DNA of 64,000 nt from JBOZRQ01 sp050789255 (GTDB taxonomy: Bacteria > Bacillota > Sulfobacillia > Symbiobacteriales > Symbiobacteriaceae), in the NCBI GenBank assembly GCA_050789255.1, contig JBOZRQ010000025.1:186001-250000 (forward strand), read 5' to 3'. The notes beneath the pieces were generated by a model that saw only the letters and a program-made list of their open reading frames with translations, searched no databases and was not told the DNA's origin. Positions within the stretch are counted from its first letter, which is position 1. The number at the start of each line of letters is the position of its first letter. Below, in pieces: positions 32,509 to 41,672 of the stretch. The translations under genes and the position numbers were made by a program.

Positions 32509-33411
32509 ATGGACTGGTACAGCGCCGGGTGGATCATGACGATCGGCGCCCTGGTGGCGGGCTCGGCCGGGCTGGTGGGCTGCTTTCTGATCCTGCGCCG
32601 CATGGCCATGCTGGGCGATGCGATCAGCCACGCCGTGCTCCCGGGGATCGTGGTCGCCTTCCTGCTGACGGGTAGCCGCAGCCCCCTGATCATGGTGATT
32701 GGCGCCGGGGCCGTCGGGCTCCTGACGACCTACCTGGTGGAGACGCTCCACCGGGCCGGCGTGCAGGAGGAGGCGGGCATGGGGGTGATCTTCACCGCCC
32801 TGTTCGCCCTGGGCGTGGTGCTGGTGACGCTCTTTGCCGAGAACGTACACCTGGACCTCGACCACGTGCTTTACGGGGAGATCGCTTACGCCCCCTGGGA
32901 GCAACTGACGGTCGCCGGCCGTGACTTAGGGCCGGTCTCGGCCTGGACGATGGGCAGCATCTTCGTGCTCAATATCGTGGTGATCGCCCTGATGTACAAG
33001 GAGTTCAAGATCGCGGCCTTCGATCCGCAGATGGCCGCCGCAGTGGGCATCAACGTGGCTTTGGTCCACTACATCCTGATGAGCCTTGTCTCGATCACCA
33101 CCGTTGGCGCCTTTGAGAGCGTGGGAGCGATCCTGGTGGTCGCGATGTTGATCGTGCCCGGAGCCACAGCCTACATGCTGACCGAACGCCTGAGCACCAT
33201 GCTGATGCTCTCGGTTGCGCAGGGCGCCCTCTCCAGCGTGCTGGGCTACTTCCTGGCCCGGGCGCTCGACAGTTCCATCGCCGGGGCGATCACCACGGTC
33301 TCGGGCGCCCTCTTTGCCCTGGCCTTTCTGTTCGCACCCCGCCAGGGCGTGATCGCCCGCCTGCTGCATCACCGGCAGCTGCGCCGGGGAAGGGCCGAGG
33401 CAGCGGACTGA
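32509..33411 (+). CDS. troD: Metal ABC importer permease, TroD-like
   Basis: A 300-residue ABC-3 permease with about eight hydrophobic segments and the motif AMLGDAISHAVLPGIVVAFL. It starts directly after the stop codon of the fused permease gene, so the two form a heterodimer encoded in tandem. It lacks the soluble tail of its neighbour, which makes the fusion the clear exception. It ends the importer operon. Confidence 0.93.
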   Translation: MDWYSAGWIMTIGALVAGSAGLVGCFLILRRMAMLGDAISHAVLPGIVVAFLLTGSRSPLIMVIGAGAVGLLTTYLVETLHRAGVQEEAGMGVIFTALFALGVVLVTLFAENVHLDLDHVLYGEIAYAPWEQLTVAGRDLGPVSAWTMGSIFVLNIVVIALMYKEFKIAAFDPQMAAAVGINVALVHYILMSLVSITTVGAFESVGAILVVAMLIVPGATAYMLTERLSTMLMLSVAQGALSSVLGYFLARALDSSIAGAITTVSGALFALAFLFAPRQGVIARLLHHRQLRRGRAEAAD

Positions 33412-33433
33412 GCATACTTGACGGATGCATGGT

Positions 33434-33462
33434 GGTAGGTCTACCCTCTAGGTACTGCAGTA
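33434..33462 (+). promoter_or_regulatory. Palindromes upstream of the TrmB-like gene
   Basis: GGTAGGTCTACC at 33434-33445 is a five-base inverted repeat, and TACTGCAGTA at 33453-33462 is a perfect 10-base palindrome within GGTACTGCAGTAAC. They lie just upstream of the regulator gene and may be its operators. TACT/AGTA half-sites are known for some TrmB regulators; the link here is inference. Confidence 0.45.
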
Positions 33463-33488
33463 ACTACCTCGGTGGTGACGTACTTACC

Positions 33489-34265
33489 ATGGCAGCCCTT
33501 GAGGGATTGAAGCGCATCGGCTTTACGGACAATGAGGCAAAGGTGTACCTGGCGCTGCTGAACCATCCCGGCATTACGGGGTACGAGGTGAGCCGGCTCT
33601 CCGGCGTGCCCCGTGCCAAGGTCTACGAGGTGCTGGAGGGGCTGGCCGAGCGCGGCGCTGTGCTGGTGGAGCCCGGTGAGGAGCGAAACCTCTACCGGGC
33701 GCTGCCATATACGGCGCTGCTGGGCGAGTACCGGCGCCGGTCGGAGAGCCTGCTGGCCGACCTGTACCGGGACCTGGCCCTCCATGCGCGGCCGGATAAC
33801 GCCCCCGCCACTTCGGTGCTGAGCGGCCTGCCCCGGTCGCTGACGAGGGCGGCGGAGTTGATCGCTTCCGCCCGGCACAGCCTGCTGGTCGCCGGGCGCC
33901 CCGATGAGCTGCAAACCCTGGGCCCGGCGCTTTCCGACGCGGAGCGGCGCGGCGTCATGGTGGCTGTGCTCAGCCGGGGACCCGTGCGGCTGAACCTGCA
34001 GGAGGTCTATGTACAGACTGCCCGCAAGGTCGACCAGACCCTGGCCCTGGTGGCCGACGGCGCCCGCCTGCTGTTGGTCGACCTGACCGCTCCCGACGGC
34101 GGTTATGGCCTGCTGACCTCGGCGGAGGGGATCGCGGGCACCGCAGCCTCCTGGCTTCGCAAGGAGATGGCCTTTGGCGAAATTGAGCGCTGCGTGGGCG
34201 AGCGGATTTTCGACTTCCTGCCTGCGGCCTCGGTACAGCAAATGACCCGCCTCTGGCGCGCCTGA
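33489..34265 (+). CDS. TrmB-family transcriptional regulator
   Basis: A 258-residue protein with an N-terminal TrmB-type winged helix (LKRIGFTDNEAKVYLALLN, GYEVSRLSGVPRAKVYEVL) and a C-terminal domain of the TrmB effector type, with PLD-like strands. The ATG at 33489 gives the usual family start; upstream in-frame codons to 33429 would add 20 unusual residues. TrmB proteins often control sugar or metal transport. It lies directly after the metal importer and may respond to it or act elsewhere. Confidence 0.85.
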   Translation: MAALEGLKRIGFTDNEAKVYLALLNHPGITGYEVSRLSGVPRAKVYEVLEGLAERGAVLVEPGEERNLYRALPYTALLGEYRRRSESLLADLYRDLALHARPDNAPATSVLSGLPRSLTRAAELIASARHSLLVAGRPDELQTLGPALSDAERRGVMVAVLSRGPVRLNLQEVYVQTARKVDQTLALVADGARLLLVDLTAPDGGYGLLTSAEGIAGTAASWLRKEMAFGEIERCVGERIFDFLPAASVQQMTRLWRA

Positions 34266-34401
34266 CCTCCTGCCCGGCCCTCCAAGTTGCCACGAGGGAG
34301 GAAAAAACCGGGTGCGCAAGGAATACAGTTAAGCGCGGCGCCAGCACAAGCGAGGCGCCGGCGATGTCAGCTTCGGTTCTCAATTGGGGGTAGCTCCTCG
34401 T

Positions 34402-35043
34402 ATGAAGGTCACAGCGGTGATTCCCGCCTACAACGAAGAGGTCACGATCGGTGAAGTTGTACAGACCCTTCGCCAGGTCGACCTGATCGCCGAGACGGTT
34501 GTGGTTAGCGACGGCTCTCATGATGCCACCGCCGAAGTCGCCCGGAAGGCGGGCGCACGGGTCATCGAGCACCGCACCAACCAGGGCAAGGCGGCGGCTA
34601 TGCGGAGCGGTTTCGAGGCGACCGACAGCCCGGTGGTTCTCTTCCTGGACGCCGACCTGATCGGCCTCTCGCCCAGCCACGTGCGTTCACTTCTCCAGCC
34701 GGTCTTGCGCGGGGAGGCCGACATGACCGTCGGCATCTTCGACGAAGGCCGCCTCACAACCGATCTTGCGCAGCTCCTGGCTCCTTATCTCTCCGGTCAG
34801 CGTGCCGTCCGGCGCGAGGTGGTCGAGGAGATGTTCCGTCACGAACCCGACACAGATGTCCTTCGGTTTGGCATTGAGGTTGCCCTCACCCGGCATATCA
34901 ACAACAAGGGGTACCGGGTGGTGGAGGTCCCGCTCGAAGAGATGAGCCATCGCATGAAGGAAGAGAAGCTAGGCCTAGTCAAGGGCGTTGCGGCACGCCT
35001 GAAAATGTACTACGAAATCCTGAAATATGCGCAGAAAGGGTAA
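34402..35043 (+). CDS. Family 2 glycosyltransferase
   Basis: A 213-residue GT-A fold enzyme with the nucleotide-sugar motifs VIPAYNEEVTIGEVV, VVSDGSHDATAEVA and the DxD-like LDADLIGL. It has no membrane helix, unlike DPM1-type enzymes with a C-terminal anchor. The ATG at 34402 is preferred; a TTG at 34384 would add six residues. The sequence resembles small glucosyl-phosphoglycerate synthase-like glycosyltransferases. Donor and acceptor are unknown. MgtC follows seven bases later. Confidence 0.82.
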   Translation: MKVTAVIPAYNEEVTIGEVVQTLRQVDLIAETVVVSDGSHDATAEVARKAGARVIEHRTNQGKAAAMRSGFEATDSPVVLFLDADLIGLSPSHVRSLLQPVLRGEADMTVGIFDEGRLTTDLAQLLAPYLSGQRAVRREVVEEMFRHEPDTDVLRFGIEVALTRHINNKGYRVVEVPLEEMSHRMKEEKLGLVKGVAARLKMYYEILKYAQKG

Positions 35044-35049
35044 TGCCAG

Positions 35050-35763
35050 TTGTCCACCTTCCTGCAGGACAACCTGCAGAGCTTCGGCCATCAGCTGTGG
35101 TCCACCCTCGCTCCGCTCTTGATCGCTGTCGTTTGCGGCGGAATCGTCGGCCTGGAACGTGAGAGTGCAAACCGGCCCGCCGGCCTGCGCACGCACGTGC
35201 TGGTCTGCGTGGGCGCCGCCCTGGTCATGAACGTCTCCAACACCATGTACGAAATGGTGCGGGCTACGGGGTTCGGCACGGCTGATCCCGGGCGAATCGC
35301 TGCGCAGGTGGTCAGCGGCATCGGCTTTCTCGGCGCCGGAACCATCATGCGTGAAGGTGCAACCATTCGCGGCCTGACCACCGCAGCCTCGCTCTGGGTG
35401 GTCAGCGCGATCGGCCTGGCTGTGGGCGCCCGGCTCTACGTGGAGTCCATCGTGGCGGTGGTGCTGGTCTACCTTACGCTGAAGACCCTGTCGCAGGTGG
35501 AACGCCGCTGGATCGCCAAGGGCGGCCACCACACCCTCATCGTCCACGTCGCCGACATGCCCGGCCGGCTCGGCGCCCTGGCGCTGGTCTGCGGCCGCTG
35601 GGGAGCGAACATCAAAAGCGTGAACATGCGCACCGGTGCGGTCCCTGGCACGGTCGAGATCACCTTCTACATAAAAATGGGAGGCCGCACCCTCGACGCC
35701 GGCGGGCTCATTGGGGATTTAATGGCGGTAGAAGGTGTGGTCTCGGTCACTGAAGAAGAGTAA
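35050..35763 (+). CDS. mgtC: MgtC/SapB family membrane protein
   Basis: A 237-residue protein with four or five hydrophobic helices and the family motif GGIVGLERESANRPAGLRTH near the N-terminus, then GIGFLGAGTIMREG. The C-terminal part (about residues 155-237) is an ACT-like soluble domain. MgtC proteins help growth at low magnesium and can inhibit F-type ATP synthase in pathogens. The TTG start has GAAAGGG nine bases upstream. It ends at a terminator. Confidence 0.92.
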   Translation: MSTFLQDNLQSFGHQLWSTLAPLLIAVVCGGIVGLERESANRPAGLRTHVLVCVGAALVMNVSNTMYEMVRATGFGTADPGRIAAQVVSGIGFLGAGTIMREGATIRGLTTAASLWVVSAIGLAVGARLYVESIVAVVLVYLTLKTLSQVERRWIAKGGHHTLIVHVADMPGRLGALALVCGRWGANIKSVNMRTGAVPGTVEITFYIKMGGRTLDAGGLIGDLMAVEGVVSVTEEE

Positions 35764-35780
35764 TAGGCAAGCCAAAGAAG

Positions 35781-35812
35781 AGGGCGCCCGAACATTCGGG
35801 GCGCCCCCTTCA
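35781..35812 (+). terminator. Intrinsic terminator after mgtC
   Basis: GGGCGCCCGAA pairs with TTCGGGGCGCCC with one extra G in the right arm, followed by CCTTC. The T-run is weak. Confidence 0.7.
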
Positions 35813-35822
35813 CATGATTGCA

Positions 35823-35856
35823 GTGAGAGGGGGGCAGAGCGCCGCCCCCCTCTCAC
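35823..35856 (+). repeat. Perfect 13-bp hairpin upstream of polC
   Basis: Bases 35823-35835 and 35844-35856 are exact reverse complements around the eight-base loop AGAGCGCC. There is no T-run. It lies in a 193-base gap that also holds a CATGGCGCCATG palindrome at 35890-35901. It may be an mRNA stabilising or attenuating hairpin. Confidence 0.6.
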
Positions 35857-35956
35857 CTCTCCCCCGCACACAGCGTTCCCGTCGCCGATCATGGCGCCAT
35901 GTCGCCATGACCGGCTCTGCCTCACACATAATTCACCATGGGGTGAAGCTATCTCT

Positions 35957-38900
35957 ATGTCACCGCAAACAGACTGGCTGGCGCTGATTGACCGGACCTC
36001 CCTGCCCGCCGAGGCTGCGTCCTTGCTGGACGAGGCTCGTCTGAAGCGGGTGGAGGTCCGGCAGCGTTCCCAGGAAATCGCGCTCTATCTGGAAGTGCCT
36101 CGACGGCTGCCCCTGCAAGTTCGGGAGCCCCTGGGCGCCGCCATTGCCAAGTCCTGCTTCCCCGGCCTGTCGGTCACCGTGCGGGTCATGCCGCAGGTGG
36201 CTGCCGAGCCTGCCAATCCCGAGGAAGCGGTGAAGGCCGCCTGGAGCGAGGTATGCGCCCAGGCCAAGGCCGCCTTGCCGCGCCTGAACGGCATCCTCGA
36301 TAAGTCCACCTGGAAGCTTGAGGGCAAAAACCTGGCCATTGAGGTGCCCACAGCCGCCATGGTGGAAGTGGTGGGCAGCAGCGGTGGCACCGACCGCCTC
36401 CACGAACTGCTGCGCCTGGAGACAGGGCTTGACCTGAACCTCCGCCTGACCGCCCCGGCGCCCCCGCCCAAGGTTGAGAAGAAGCCGGTTGAGGTGATCG
36501 TTCCCGAGGATCCCTTCGCGGACATCCAGGAGGAGATTCCGCTGCCGCCCGAGCCGTCCCAGCCGGCGGCGGCAGAGCCCGGCTACATGCAGGAGTATAT
36601 CGGCGAATGGATGCAGCGCCAGTCCGCCTTCGGCAAGAAGGAGGCGAAGGGCCAGGGCCCGTCCGAGTCCGGCCTCGGGCCCGACGGGCTGCTCAAGGGC
36701 CGCGGCATCAAGCCGGAGGCGCCGGTGCGCGACATTCGCACCGTCACCGAAGAGGAAAACGGCGTCATCATCGAGGGCGAGGTCGTCGCCCTGGACACCC
36801 GCGACCTCAAGAGCGGTAGGCAGCTGATTGCTTTCAGCATCTCGGACCTGCTCCGGCAGACCCGCCCTGGCGATATGGGCGACAGCCTGCCGGTCAAGCT
36901 GTTCCGGGATCCCAAGAAGGACCCGGACTTCCTGCAGCACATCAAGAACGGCGCATGGCTGAAGGTGCGCGGCAACGTCTCCAACGACAAGTTCTCCAAC
37001 GAACTGACCATGCTGGTCGACGATGTCCACGTTGGCAAGCGCCCGTCCCGATCGGATAAGTATGAGGGGCCGCTGAAGCGCGTCGAGCTGCACGCCCACA
37101 CCACCATGTCCTCCATGGACGGCATGATCGACGCGGAGGACCTGGTCAAGACCGCCATCAAGTGGGGCCACCGGGCCGTCGCTGTCACCGACCACGGCGT
37201 CACCCAGGCCTTCCCTGCTGCAACCCACGTCAAGCTCCCCGAGGGCTTCAAGATCCTCTTCGGGTGCGAATTTTATCTGGTAGATGACGGCACGCCGATC
37301 ATTGTGCGGCCGCCCAAGGGCCTGCCCCTGGCCGAGGCCGAGTTCGTGGTCCTCGACATCGAGACCACCGGCTTCTCGCCGATCGGCGATGACATCATCG
37401 AACTGGGCGCCGTCATCTATAAGAACGGCGAGATCGGCGAGACCTTCCAGCGCTTCGTCAAGCCCAGCAAGCCGATCCCGGAAGAGGTCCAGAAACTGAC
37501 CAACATCTCCCCGGATATGGTCGCGAATGCACCGGCGCCAGAGCGCGCCCTGCGGGAGTTCTTCGACTTCGTCGGCGACCGGATTATCGTGGCGCACAAT
37601 GCCCAGTTCGACTACAGCTTCCTGCGCTACCACCGCCAGAAGCACCTGGGCGAGGAGTTTAACAACCCGGTCCTCGACACGCTCATCCTCGGTCGCTCGC
37701 TTATGCCCCACATGAAGTCCCACAGCCTCTCCGCCCTGACCAAGGAGCTGCAGGTGCAGCTGGTCGACCACCACCGGGCCGACGCCGACGCCAAGACCGC
37801 CGCCATGGTGATGGCCAAGCTGCTGGAGCGGGCCGAAGGGGTCGAGACCGTGGAGGACCTCAACAACCTGACCGCCGGCATGAACGTTGAGCAGCTGCGC
37901 CCCTACCATGTCACCTGCCTTGTCCAGAAGCAGCACGGCATGAAGAACCTCTACAAGCTGATCACCAAGAGCCACACCGAGTTCTACAACCGCACGCCGC
38001 GCGTCCCCCGCACCCAGCTGGAGAAGCACCGCGACGGGCTGATTATCGGCTCGGCCACCTACGGCGGCGCCCTGTACGACTCGATCCTGCGCGGCGTGCC
38101 GGAGCACGAACTGGAGCAGCTGGTGGAGTGGTACGACTACCTGGAGATCGTGCCGCGCGACTGCATCCGCTACCTGCTCGACCAGGGCCAGGTCAACTCC
38201 GAGGAGCAGCTGCTGGCGATCAACCGGAAGATCTACGAGCTCGGCAAGAAGGCCGGCAAGCCGGTCTGCGCCGTGTCGGACGCCCACTTTATGGACCCGC
38301 ATCAGCAGATTTTCCGCAAGATCCTCAAGGGCGGCATTGGCTTCCGTGACGAGCACGACGCTCCGTTCTACCTGCGCACCACCGAGGAGATGCTCAGTGA
38401 GTTCGCCTACCTGGGCGCCGACGCAGCCATGGAGGTCGTCATCACCAACCCGAATGCCGTCGCCGACATGATCGACAACGTCAAGCCGGTGCCGGACAAG
38501 CTCTTCCCCCCGGTACTGGAAGGCTCTGCCGAGCAGACCGAGGCGCTCTCGTACGCCAAGGCGAAGCGGGTCTACGGCGACCCCCTGCCCGACAAGGTGC
38601 AGGCCCGCCTGGAGAAGGAGCTCAAGGCGATCATTGGCAACGGCTTCGCTGTGTCCTACTACATTTCGCACCTGCTGGTCAAGAAGTCAAACGACATGGG
38701 CTACCTGGTCGGCTCCCGCGGTTCGGTCGGCTCATCCTTCGTCGCCTGGGCGATGGATATCACCGAGGTCAATGCGCTCCCGCCGCACTACGTGTGTACG
38801 GAGTGCAAGTATCTCGAGTGGCATGACGACGGCAAGACGGGCTCGGGCTACGACCTGCCCCGCAAGGCTTGCCCCAAGTGCGGCACGCCCGATATGTACC

Positions 38901-40417
38901 GCGACGGTCAGGACATCCCGTTTGAAACCTTCCTGGGCTTTAAGGGCGATAAGGTTCCTGATATCGACCTGAACTTCTCCGGCGACGTGCAGACCAAGGT
39001 CCAAAAGTTCTCTGAAGAGCTGCTGGGCGGCGAGAAGTACGTCTTCAAGGCGGGCACGGTAGGCACCATCGCCGAGAAGACGGCCTACGGCATGGTGAAG
39101 GGCTGGATGGAGGATAACAATATTGCGGGCATCCGGGAAGCCCACGTAGGCTACCTGGCCTCGGGCGTGGCCGGCGTCAAGCGGACCACGGGCCAGCATC
39201 CCGGCGGCATGGTCGTCGTGCCGGTCGGCATGGAGATTGAAGAGGTCACCCCGGTTCAGTTCCCCGCCGACGATAAGAACTCGGGCGTCAAGACCACCCA
39301 CTACGATTACCACAGCTTCGAGCAAGCGCTCATGAAGCTCGATATTCTGGGGCACGACGACCCGACGATGCTCCGAATGCTCCAGGACCTCTATCGTGAG
39401 AAGACCGGCGATCACACCTACGACATCCGAAACGCCCCGATCGACGACCCGCAGGTGCTGGCGCTCTTCAGCGAGGGCGGCAACCGGGCGCTGGGCATTC
39501 CCGACGGCGAGCTTCAGTTCAACCTGGGCACCATCGTACTGCCGGAAATGGGCACCCGCTTCGTCCGCCAGATGCTGATGGAGACCAAGCCGAGCAACTT
39601 CTCGGACCTGGTGCGCATCTCGGGCCTCTCGCACGGCACCGACGTGTGGACCAACAACGCCCAGGACCTGATCAAGGCGGGTACATGCACCCTGCAGACC
39701 TGCATCCCCTGCCGAGACGATATCATGGTCTACCTGATGTACCAGGGCATGGAGCCCGCGGTCGCCTTTAAGATCATGGAGTCGGTCCGTAAGGGCAAGG
39801 GCGTGGCGCCGGACATGGAAGAGGCGATGAAGGCCTGCAACGTACCAGACTGGTACATTCAGTCCTGCAAGACCATCAAGTACATGTTCCCGAAGGCCCA
39901 CGCGGCCGCTTACGTGCTCTCCTGCCTGCGCATCGCCTGGTTCAAGGTCCACGAGCCGCTGCTCTTCTACGCCACCTATTTCACGGTGCGCGCCGGCTCG
40001 ATCGACGCCGAGTTGATCACCAAGGGTCCCGAGGCCGTCCGCCGCTACGTGGAGGAGATCGAGGCCAAGGGCCGTGAAGCCTCGCCCAAGGAGAAGGATT
40101 CCCTCACCGAATATGAGCTGGTGGAGGAGGCCTTTAAGCGTGGCATCCGCTTCGCCAAGATCGACCTGTATGGGAGCCACCCCACCCGCTACTTGTTGGG
40201 CCCCGACGGCACGCTGCTCTGCCCGTTCAACAGCCTCGCCGGCCTGGGCGATAACGCCGCCCTGGCCATCGCCGAGGCGCGGGAGCAGGGCGAGTTCGTC
40301 TCCATCGAGGACCTGAAGACCCGGGCGCGGCTGAACAAGTCGATCATCGAACTGCTGACCCAGCACGGCTGCCTCAAGGGGATGCCGGAGGGCAATCAGC
40401 TCGTCTTTGGGTTCTAA
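35957..40417 (+). CDS. polC: DNA polymerase III alpha subunit, PolC type
   Basis: A 1486-residue Gram-positive replicative polymerase. In order: an N-terminal domain and OB fold (to about residue 370), a PHP domain beginning at VELHAHTTMSSMDG (His379, His381) that is interrupted by a DEDDh proofreading exonuclease (VVLDIETTGF, Asp467 and Glu469), then the polymerase core with a Cys4 zinc site (CTEC and CPKC) and the catalytic motif PDIDLNFSG (Asp1002, Asp1004). The ATG at 35957 with GGGGTGAAG upstream was chosen because the 74 codons before it cover the mgtC terminator and leader. PolC marks Firmicutes-like bacteria. Confidence 0.98.
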   Translation: MSPQTDWLALIDRTSLPAEAASLLDEARLKRVEVRQRSQEIALYLEVPRRLPLQVREPLGAAIAKSCFPGLSVTVRVMPQVAAEPANPEEAVKAAWSEVCAQAKAALPRLNGILDKSTWKLEGKNLAIEVPTAAMVEVVGSSGGTDRLHELLRLETGLDLNLRLTAPAPPPKVEKKPVEVIVPEDPFADIQEEIPLPPEPSQPAAAEPGYMQEYIGEWMQRQSAFGKKEAKGQGPSESGLGPDGLLKGRGIKPEAPVRDIRTVTEEENGVIIEGEVVALDTRDLKSGRQLIAFSISDLLRQTRPGDMGDSLPVKLFRDPKKDPDFLQHIKNGAWLKVRGNVSNDKFSNELTMLVDDVHVGKRPSRSDKYEGPLKRVELHAHTTMSSMDGMIDAEDLVKTAIKWGHRAVAVTDHGVTQAFPAATHVKLPEGFKILFGCEFYLVDDGTPIIVRPPKGLPLAEAEFVVLDIETTGFSPIGDDIIELGAVIYKNGEIGETFQRFVKPSKPIPEEVQKLTNISPDMVANAPAPERALREFFDFVGDRIIVAHNAQFDYSFLRYHRQKHLGEEFNNPVLDTLILGRSLMPHMKSHSLSALTKELQVQLVDHHRADADAKTAAMVMAKLLERAEGVETVEDLNNLTAGMNVEQLRPYHVTCLVQKQHGMKNLYKLITKSHTEFYNRTPRVPRTQLEKHRDGLIIGSATYGGALYDSILRGVPEHELEQLVEWYDYLEIVPRDCIRYLLDQGQVNSEEQLLAINRKIYELGKKAGKPVCAVSDAHFMDPHQQIFRKILKGGIGFRDEHDAPFYLRTTEEMLSEFAYLGADAAMEVVITNPNAVADMIDNVKPVPDKLFPPVLEGSAEQTEALSYAKAKRVYGDPLPDKVQARLEKELKAIIGNGFAVSYYISHLLVKKSNDMGYLVGSRGSVGSSFVAWAMDITEVNALPPHYVCTECKYLEWHDDGKTGSGYDLPRKACPKCGTPDMYRDGQDIPFETFLGFKGDKVPDIDLNFSGDVQTKVQKFSEELLGGEKYVFKAGTVGTIAEKTAYGMVKGWMEDNNIAGIREAHVGYLASGVAGVKRTTGQHPGGMVVVPVGMEIEEVTPVQFPADDKNSGVKTTHYDYHSFEQALMKLDILGHDDPTMLRMLQDLYREKTGDHTYDIRNAPIDDPQVLALFSEGGNRALGIPDGELQFNLGTIVLPEMGTRFVRQMLMETKPSNFSDLVRISGLSHGTDVWTNNAQDLIKAGTCTLQTCIPCRDDIMVYLMYQGMEPAVAFKIMESVRKGKGVAPDMEEAMKACNVPDWYIQSCKTIKYMFPKAHAAAYVLSCLRIAWFKVHEPLLFYATYFTVRAGSIDAELITKGPEAVRRYVEEIEAKGREASPKEKDSLTEYELVEEAFKRGIRFAKIDLYGSHPTRYLLGPDGTLLCPFNSLAGLGDNAALAIAEAREQGEFVSIEDLKTRARLNKSIIELLTQHGCLKGMPEGNQLVFGF

Positions 40418-40434
40418 AGGAGGGGGAGTTTTCC

Positions 40435-40950
40435 ATGCGCGACATTTTTAGCCCTGATATTCCGACCGCGCTTGCGGTCCCGTTCGGTTTGATCGAGGAT
40501 GGATTCCGCCGCCTCACCCGCCGGGTCGAAGGCATGAGCCAGGAGGAGCTGGAGTTTACCGGCCCTCCCGGCAATACCAACTCCACGGCGATGCTCCTGG
40601 CGCACTTGGCGATCGTCGACCTGTGGTACCTGCACATCATCATGGGCGTCGTCCCCGTGCCGGAAGACCTGCAGGCAGAGTACGGCCCGGACGAGACCGA
40701 GAGCGGCGACCTGCCGGCCGTCACCGGCAAGAGCGTCGCCGAACTGCTGGAGCGCTACGGCCGGGTGATCCAGATGATGCGGGAGTACCTGCGCACCCAG
40801 ACCGATGCGGACGCCGAGCGCCCGGTGAAGGTACCCTGGTGGCCGGAGGAGGCCACGGTGCGCTACGTGATGTGGCATATGGCGGGCCACAGCATGCACC
40901 ACCAGGGGCAGATCGTGCGCCTGCGCGCCTGGTTCAAGGAGCAGCAGTAA
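40435..40950 (+). CDS. DinB-like four-helix protein
   Basis: A 171-residue protein of the DinB/YfiT-like superfamily, a four-helix bundle with a His3 metal site: His in LLAHLAIVDLWYLH and the pair in WHMAGHSMHHQGQI. It has AAGGAGGGGG as ribosome-binding site and is three bases before the ligase gene. Members act in thiol transfer or are uncharacterised DNA-damage-inducible proteins. Its specific role here is unknown. Confidence 0.85.
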   Translation: MRDIFSPDIPTALAVPFGLIEDGFRRLTRRVEGMSQEELEFTGPPGNTNSTAMLLAHLAIVDLWYLHIIMGVVPVPEDLQAEYGPDETESGDLPAVTGKSVAELLERYGRVIQMMREYLRTQTDADAERPVKVPWWPEEATVRYVMWHMAGHSMHHQGQIVRLRAWFKEQQ

Positions 40951-40953
40951 CCC

Positions 40954-41559
40954 ATGGAGATCCGTCCTTATCCATACGATGCACCGGCCCTGGAGCGGTT
41001 CGAGCGGGAGGGGCCGTTCGTCTGGCTCCGGGAAGAGACCGAGATGGCCTGCGTCCTGGGCGCCGGCACCCCCGAGCGGGATATCGACCTGGCGCTGTGC
41101 GCCGCGACCGATGTCCCGGTCTACCGCCGCAAGGGCGGGGGCGGGGCCGTGATCCTGAGCCCGGGATGCCTGATTATCACCGCCTGCTACGACGGCAGCC
41201 GCAGGGCCTTTGCTACCCAGTGGATAGGCCCGATTGCGGAGGCGATCGTGGCGGCGGTGCAGAGCCTTGGGGTGGAGGGCGCCTGGGTCCGGGGCCTGGG
41301 CGACGTGGCGATCGGCGAGCGTAAGATCCTGGGTTCGAGCCTGTATGCCAACCGGAAGGTGGCGCTGTACCAGGGGAGCCTGCTGGTCGACTCCGACCTC
41401 GATCTGATTCCCCGGTACCTGCCTCATCCGTCCAAGGAGCCGGACTATCGGCGGGGGCGGTCTCACTTGGACTTCGTGACCACGCTGGCGAGAGCGGGCT
41501 ATTCACAAGGCATGGCGCCGCTCGTGGCGGCGCTGGACCGAGAACTCAAGCAGGTATAG
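40954..41559 (+). CDS. Single-domain lipoate-protein ligase-like protein
   Basis: A 201-residue BPL/LPL catalytic domain with the Gly-rich motif YRRKGGGGAVILSPG and the conserved lysine motif GERKILGSSLY (Lys124), as in lipoate/octanoate transfer enzymes. It lacks the accessory C-terminal domain of LplA. It may be a lipoate or octanoyl ligase/transferase, or a related acyltransferase. No lipoylated enzyme or lipA gene is nearby to settle this. It ends at a strong terminator. Confidence 0.8.
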   Translation: MEIRPYPYDAPALERFEREGPFVWLREETEMACVLGAGTPERDIDLALCAATDVPVYRRKGGGGAVILSPGCLIITACYDGSRRAFATQWIGPIAEAIVAAVQSLGVEGAWVRGLGDVAIGERKILGSSLYANRKVALYQGSLLVDSDLDLIPRYLPHPSKEPDYRRGRSHLDFVTTLARAGYSQGMAPLVAALDRELKQV

Positions 41560-41593
41560 CAAGGCGGGACGTTGGTCCCGTCTTGCTTTTTTT
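41559..41593 (+). terminator. Intrinsic terminator after the ligase-like gene
   Basis: GCAAGGCGGGAC pairs with GTCCCGTCTTGC around a GTTG loop with one wobble, followed by seven Ts. Confidence 0.93.
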
Positions 41594-41672
41594 GCGCGAC
41601 ATAACCCCCAAAAGGGGACAGGCCGGGGGCGTACCTATTAGCACAAGACAAAGATGGAGGTCAGATACAGCG

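Noticed and set aside
35960..38671. Long reverse-strand ORF of 903 codons opposite polC
   Set aside because: It is a shadow of the high-G+C codon pattern of polC; its sequence is His/Gly/Leu-rich with no recognisable domain, and no ribosome-binding site.
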